From the NCBI GenBank assembly GCA_039707655.1, contig CM077664.1, positions 200,812,195 through 200,876,194 on the forward strand: 64,000 nt of DNA. Reading direction: 5' to 3'. The notes below the pieces were generated by a model, which made no database searches, was not told where the DNA came from, and saw nothing but the letters and a program-made list of their open reading frames with translations. Each line of letters opens with the position of its first letter. The first letter of the stretch is position 1. The DNA comes from Elymus sibiricus. Taxonomy: Eukaryota; Streptophyta; Magnoliopsida; Poales; Poaceae. Position numbers and translations under genes: made by a program. Of this stretch, positions 59,418-64,000 are shown one piece after another.

Positions 59418-60398
59418 CAACCGAAAGGAAAGCAGAACTGGACGAAGCCAAAGGCATGGTTCAATCTTGGAAGGCCAGATATGAGGGAAATTATCCTGTG
59501 GGTGAAAAAGGAGTTGATGTTCCCCGATGGGTATGCAGCGAATCTAAAGAGGGGAGCGAGTCTTGAAAAATTGAAAATATTTGGTCTCAAGTGTCATGAT
59601 TGGCACATATGGCTTGAGCGGGTAATGCCGGTGATGTTGCGTGGCTTTATCCCTGAGGATGAATGGCTAGTACTGGCAGAGCTGAGCTATTTCTTCCGTG
59701 TTCTTTGTGTGAAAGAACTATCGCCTGGCTTGCTAGATGAAATGGAAGAGTTGGCGCCGGAGTTGATCTACAAGTTAGAGAAGATCTTCCCACCGGGCTT
59801 CTTTAATCCAATGCAGCATTTGATTTTGCATCTCCCGACCGAGGCACGATTGGGGGGCCCGTGCAGAATCGTTGGTGCTACGCAACTGAGAGGATGCAGA
59901 AGACGCTTCGAGCAAAATGTAAAAATAAACGTAGAATTGAAGCATCGATGGCCGAGGCATTCATTACTGAGGAGGCGGCAAACTTCGTGACAACACACTA
60001 CGAAGCCAAAAATCGTCATTTGCATAATCCGAAGCCTCAGTACAATGCTGGCGACCCTAAAAAGGGTGGATCCAACCTCATCCTATTCAAAGGGAAGCTC
60101 GCACCAGCCGGTGCTTCTAATTCCTTATCGTTGGATGTCGAAGAATGGCGGACCATTTCGTTGTATATCTTCAACAACCTAACAGAAGTGCGGCCGTACA
60201 TCGAGTAAGTTCTCGGTACATTGTTTCACAACTTCTAATTCCTTTGAACTGCTCTTATTCCCAGATATTTGATACAGTCGATACGTCGCCAAATTCTTGT
60301 ATGGAGCGGTGATCCAAAAGGATTCCGTCGAAGAGTATGAGCTTCTGGCAAAGCATGGAGGCGGCTATCCCGGTTTCATCTCTTGGTTCAAGCAAATG
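59418..60398 (+). pseudogene. CACTA transposase C-terminal DUF4218 region, copy 1
   Basis: The frame continues after the TGA: LWVKKELMFPDGYAANLKRG, LKCHDWHIWLERVMPVMLRG, LAELSYFFRVLC, KIFPPGFFNPMQHLILHLP (all DUF4218-like). A shift at the G/C run near 59856 moves to RWCYATERMQKTLRAKCKNK and KNRHLHNP. An intron 60205-60277 (GTAAGT...ACAG) joins to an exon ending at 60398 (EYELLAKHGGGYPGFISWFK), followed by another GT intron. Confidence 0.8.
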
Positions 60399-60475
60399 GT
60401 AATTTCCATTAGACCATTTCATTTCTTCGTCTAAATTGCGGCTAATGCAACAATCCTTTCGTATTAAACTTGTAG

Positions 60476-61105
60476 GATAAATCAGAGTCTATGGACGCCG
60501 AATTGAGACAAGTCGCTGATGGTTTTGACTATAAGGTCCGTTCATTTGACAAATACGACATCAACGGGTATCGCTTTCGTACCTATGGCAAAGACCTATC
60601 TATGGCCGACCGAAAGTCTACAAATTGTTGTGTCTATGCTATCGGCGAAGGAGATACCGAGTATTATGGAAGAGTTGAAGCAATTTATGAACTTCTATTC
60701 TATCGTGCAAACCCACCGAACGTCGTAGTCTTCAAATGTTTTTGGTTCCAGCCGAAGGAGACTAGAAGGACTCATGAACATATAGGGCTAGTCGAAATCA
60801 AACAAAGCACCCATTTGGATGTTCCCGATGTCTATATTACGGCTCAACAGGCAACCCAAGTTTTCTATCTACCGTGGGCCTGTCAAAGTGACCCAAATCT
60901 CAATGGTTGGGATGTCATTTATGAAGTGCCGCCACATGTTAGACCACCTCCCCCCAATGAAGAGGATTATGAACCTCACATTAACCCAGACACATATGAA
61001 GGAGAATTCTTCCAAGAAACACGTCTTTCCAAAAAAACATTAACCCAGACCCAATCTATACATACTCGGGTGGGATTAGGACCTATCTTTACCTATTAGC
61101 GTGTA
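60476..61105 (+). pseudogene. CACTA DUF4216 region, cut by the duplication junction
   Basis: The exon starts after TTGTAG at 60475. Residues: MDAELRQVADGFDYKVRSFD, YDINGYRFRTYGKD, NCCVYAIGEGDTEYYGRVEA, VVVFKCFWFQP, QQATQVFYLPWACQSDPN, WDVIYEVPPHVRP. This is the DUF4216 domain that follows the transposase in plant CACTA elements. At 61048 the frame runs into the start of duplication copy 2 and soon ends, so the tail is foreign. Confidence 0.85.
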
Positions 61106-61203
61106 GGTTGCATGGACGTAATAAAATTGACAAACTTGATTAACTGATGAATATATATGATGAATTATATATATATTTCTTGGGTGTTTAGTAGGTAGGC
61201 AAG

Positions 61204-62966
61204 ATGAGTGATCGTGCGTGGATGTACACCGGTCACACTAGTTAGGAAGACATGACCAATGAATGGTTAACAAAAACCAAGGGGTTTGTGAAAGCCGCAT
61301 TTGCAAATGGCCAGAGAAAAACCTGGTGCCCCTGTGTTAGGTGCGATAACTTTTCTCAGAGGAAAGAGGATGAAATGGGTAAACACCTGCAGAAGTGGGG
61401 TTTACGCCCGATTATACGGTGTGGACATTTCATGGAGAGTCTGCCCAACGTACCAGAGCTGAGGTGGTTCGTCGTCACACCGACGAGCATGGTACCGGGA
61501 TCGAAGACATGGTGCAAGACTTTGATGATGCTCGGGATTCGGACGATGAGATGGAGGAATCTGCAAAGGACTTCAATGAAATGTTGGAGTCTTCAAAACG
61601 TCCTCTCCACGAGCACACTGAGCTTTGTCAGCTGGATGCCATTGCACAAGTAATGGCTCTGAAGGCTCAATTCAACTTGGGCAGAGAATGCTACGACGCG
61701 ATGATGACACTATTTGGACGCTTTCTACCCAAAGGCCATGTAATGCCTGCAAACCTGTACCAGTCGGACAAAATCCTCCGTGCACTTAAGATGCCCTATG
61801 AGAAGATAGATGCCTGTGAGAAAGGATGTGCCTTATTTAGGCTTGAGTATGCGGACTTGAACTATTGTCCCATTTGCAACTCTTCCAGGTATGTTGTGGT
61901 AGACAACGGTATGGGTGAGAAGAGGCAGACCAAAATCCCCGTTAATGTTCTTCGGTATCTGCCAATCGTACCAAGACTTCAACGTCTTTTCATGGTGACG
62001 GCCAGACAGATGACATGGCACAAAATGGGCAAAAGAACCGAACTAGATGCAAATGGGAATCAGATAATGGTACACACATCGGATGGTTCTGCGTGGAAGC
62101 ACTTCGATGCATTACATGAGCAAAAAGCGGCAGATCCAAGGCATTCTCGAGTCTGCATCGACATGGATGGGTTCAATCCGTTTGGTATGACGGCAACCCA
62201 ATACAGTTGTTGGCCTGTATTTGTCATTCCACTCAATCTCCCCCCCCCCCCCGGACAGATTATGCAAAGAAAGAACATTCTCCTGACGTTGATAATTCCA
62301 GGGCCCAACTATCCGGGGAAGAATATGAATGTGTACATGCAGCCGCTTAAGGATGAATTGCAAGAAGCTTGGGATAATGGGTTCAAGACATACGACGCTG
62401 CTAGCAAACGAAACTTCATAATGCGTGTCTAGTACATGTACTCAATGCATGACTTGCCGGCGTATGCGCTATTCGTTGGCTGGTGTACGCATGGAAGGTT
62501 CCCGTGCCCCACATGCAAGGCAGCTCTTCAGTTTCATTGGCTGTAGGCGGGTCGCAAGTATTCTTGCTTCGACTTGCATAGACAGTTCTTGGATCCTCGC
62601 CATAAGTTCAGAAAAGACAAGAAGAACTTCACCAAAGGTAGAGTTGTCAAAAACTCTGCACCACCTGCGTTGACTGGCCAACAGATCCTGGATCAGTTAA
62701 ACGCTCTCGAGCCTGATCCAGAGCGTCCAGGGTATTTCAAGGGGTATAATTCGGAACACGCCTGGACTCACAAGACATGCTTGTGGGATCTGCCTTACTT
62801 CAAAGACCTCCTTCTTCCATACAACATCGACGTGATGCACACTGAAAAGAATATCGGCGAGGCCCTTTTTGGTACATTGTTTGGCATAGATGGGAAGTCA
62901 AAGGATAATACTAAGGCTAGAGTCGATCTGCAGACTCTATGTGATAGACCGTTACAAAACATGTGA
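61204..62966 (+). pseudogene. CACTA transposase TNP2 region, copy 2
   Basis: Same domain order as copy 1. Shared lesions: TAG after GHTS, the GGGG shift near 61397 and TGA near 62964. Private lesions: TAG at 62430-62432 and TAG at 62544-62546. It is more decayed than copy 1. Confidence 0.9.
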
Positions 62967-63955
62967 CAACCGAAAGGAAAGCAGAACTGGACGAAGCCAA
63001 AGGCCTGGTTCAATCTTGGAAGGCCAGCTATGAGGGAAAGTATCTTGTGGGTGAAAATGCAGTTGATGTTCCCCGATGGGTATGCCGCGAATCTAAAGAG
63101 GGGAGCGAGTCTTGAAAAATTGAAAATATTTGGTCTCAAGAGTCATGATTGGCACATATGGCTTGAGCGGGTAATGCCGGTGATGTTGCGTGGCTTTATC
63201 CCTGAGGATGAATGGCTAGTACTGGCAGAGCTGAGCTATTTCTTCCGTGTTCTTTGTGCGTAAGAACTATCGCCTGCCGTGATAGATGACATGGAAAAGT
63301 TGGCGCCGGAGTTGCTCTGCAAGTTAGAGAAGATCTTTCCACCGGGCTTCTTTAATCCAATGCAGCATTTGATTTTACATCTCCCGACCGAGGCAAGATT
63401 GGGGGGGGGGCGTGCAAAATCGTTGGTGCTATGCAACTGAGAGGATGCAGAAGACGCTTCGAGCAAAATGTAAAAATAAACGTAGAATTGAAGCATCGAT
63501 GGCCGAGGCATTCATTACTGAGGAGGCGGCAAACTTCATGACAGCACACTACGAAGCCAAAAATCGTCATTTGCATAATCCGAAATCTCGGTACAATGCT
63601 GGCGACCCTAAAAAAGGTGGATCCAACCTCAGCCTATTCAAAGGGAAGCTCGCACCAGCCGGTGCTTCAAAACCAGTAGGGTTGGATGTCGAAGAATGGC
63701 GGACCATTTCGTTGTATATCTTCAACAACCTAACAGAAGTGCGGCCGTACATCGAGTAAGTTCTCGGTACATTGTTTTGCAACTTCTAATTCCTTTGAAC
63801 TACTCTTATTCCCGGATATTTGATACAGTCGATACGTCGCCAAATTCTCGGATGGAGCGGTGATCCAAAAGGATTCCATCGAAGAGTATGAGCTTCTGGC
63901 AAAGCATGGAGGCGGCTATCCCGGTTTCATCTCTTGGTTCAAACAAACGGTAATT
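62967..63955 (+). pseudogene. CACTA DUF4218 region, copy 2
   Basis: Matches 59418-60398. It has an extra TAA at about 63260 (copy 1 reads a lysine codon there), the expanded G run near 63402, and the same intron start after the PYIE-like end near 63753. The next exon (EYELLAKHGGGYPGF) ends close to the window edge. Confidence 0.8.
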
Positions 63956-64000
63956 ACCATTAATAGACCATTTCATTTCTTGGTCTAATTTGCGGCTAAT

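Larger units (their letters stand above)
57500..61048 (+). repeat. Tandem duplication in CACTA, copy 1 (3549-bp unit)
   Basis: Sequence from acccaatctatac at 57500 to 61048 repeats from 61049 with a constant offset of 3549 near the start (for example atgaccaatgaatgg at 57703 and 61252). Copy 2 runs to the end of the window at least. The left breakpoint is inside the right arm of the palindrome. The right breakpoint is in the DUF4216 ORF beside a repeated attaacccagac. Confidence 0.93.
15229..64000 (+). mobile_element. Gypsy element A (outermost of the nest; right end outside window)
   Basis: A plus-strand Ty3/gypsy element: 5' LTR 15229-16725, primer site, gag start at 16832, then after a 29.3-kb insertion gag-protease (46236-47899), after a Helitron RT, RNase H and integrase (52536-55427), and a post-pol region to 55968, where a CACTA element starts. 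Its 3' LTR is not in the window. Its own DNA in the window is about 6.7 kb. All protein domains carry stops or frameshifts. Confidence 0.85.
55969..64000 (+). mobile_element. CACTA transposon (right end outside window)
   Basis: Starts CACTACAGGAATC at 55969 with a possible 3-bp TSD ggt before it. It has subterminal repeats, a GC-rich 5' region and a TNP2-type transposase with DUF4218 and DUF4216 regions. The transposase block is duplicated in tandem. The right TIR is beyond 64000. The transposase is broken, so any mobility would need help in trans. Confidence 0.88.
61049..64000 (+). repeat. Tandem duplication in CACTA, copy 2 (truncated by window)
   Basis: Second copy of 57500 onward. It includes the same hairpin-arm start, the same TAG, shift and TGA, and later differences: a longer C run at 62240 (+6, in frame), a 6-bp loss near 61996, and a longer G run at 63402. 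Confidence 0.92.

Noticed and set aside
1..64000. CRISPR arrays, rRNA genes, bacterial operons, riboswitches
   Set aside because: None seen; direct repeats here are minisatellites, LTRs and transposon subterminal repeats.

Overview
The window is plant nuclear DNA, most likely from a Triticeae grass (wheat, goatgrass or barley relatives). Two small gene-bearing stretches sit in a deep pile of nested LTR retrotransposons, with a Helitron and a CACTA transposon. No bacterial, viral or organellar gene set is visible. The Triticeae assignment rests on the style of the repeats (gypsy LTRs opening TGATACGTCTCC, gypsy primer sites of type TGGCGCCGTTGCC, a BARE/Angela-like copia LTR) and on the gene structure. 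It is from memory and not checked by search. LAYOUT: 1-3258 is the 3' end of a plus-strand gypsy element with its LTR. 3259-4690 is an unidentified gene-like scrap joined to a reverse-strand LINE endonuclease fragment. 4838-4891 is a tRNA-Thr fragment. 5072-7429 is a four-exon prefoldin subunit 5 gene whose first intron appears to be GC-AG. 8782-10800 (minus) is an intact 672-codon hAT-transposase-like gene. 11330-14380 is unclassified repeat-like DNA split by a solo LTR (TSD CCGCG), with a perfect 201-bp tandem duplication across the left junction. From 15229 to the window end is one large nest. NEST: gypsy A (plus, 5' LTR 15229-16725) lies in an older LTR fragment. Its gag is split by gypsy B1 (minus, 16904-46235, TSD CTCCT). 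Gypsy B2, of the same family, sits inside the right LTR of B1, and one B2 LTR and part of the B1 LTR were then lost in a deletion with CAA microhomology. A copia element D (minus, 27500-44593, TSD TAAAT) sits in the right LTR of B2. Gypsy C (minus, 34935-42540) sits in the leader of D. Element A also holds a 4.6-kb Helitron (minus, 47900-52535) in pol, which carries exons of a methionyl-tRNA synthetase gene. Just past pol a CACTA transposon starts at 55969 and runs off the window. HOW THE PARTS WORK TOGETHER: gypsy A has recognisable gag, protease, RT, RNase H and integrase, all broken. B1, B2 and C have no pol; each carries one short ORF next to the primer site and so looks non-autonomous. 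B1 and B2 share LTRs, leader and 3' noncoding DNA but have unrelated ORFs, like interchangeable cassettes. The CACTA transposase region is duplicated in tandem (3549-bp unit), both copies share the same disabling mutations, and the duplication breakpoint lies inside a large palindrome. The two candidates for functional host genes are prefoldin 5 and, less certainly, the hAT-derived gene.
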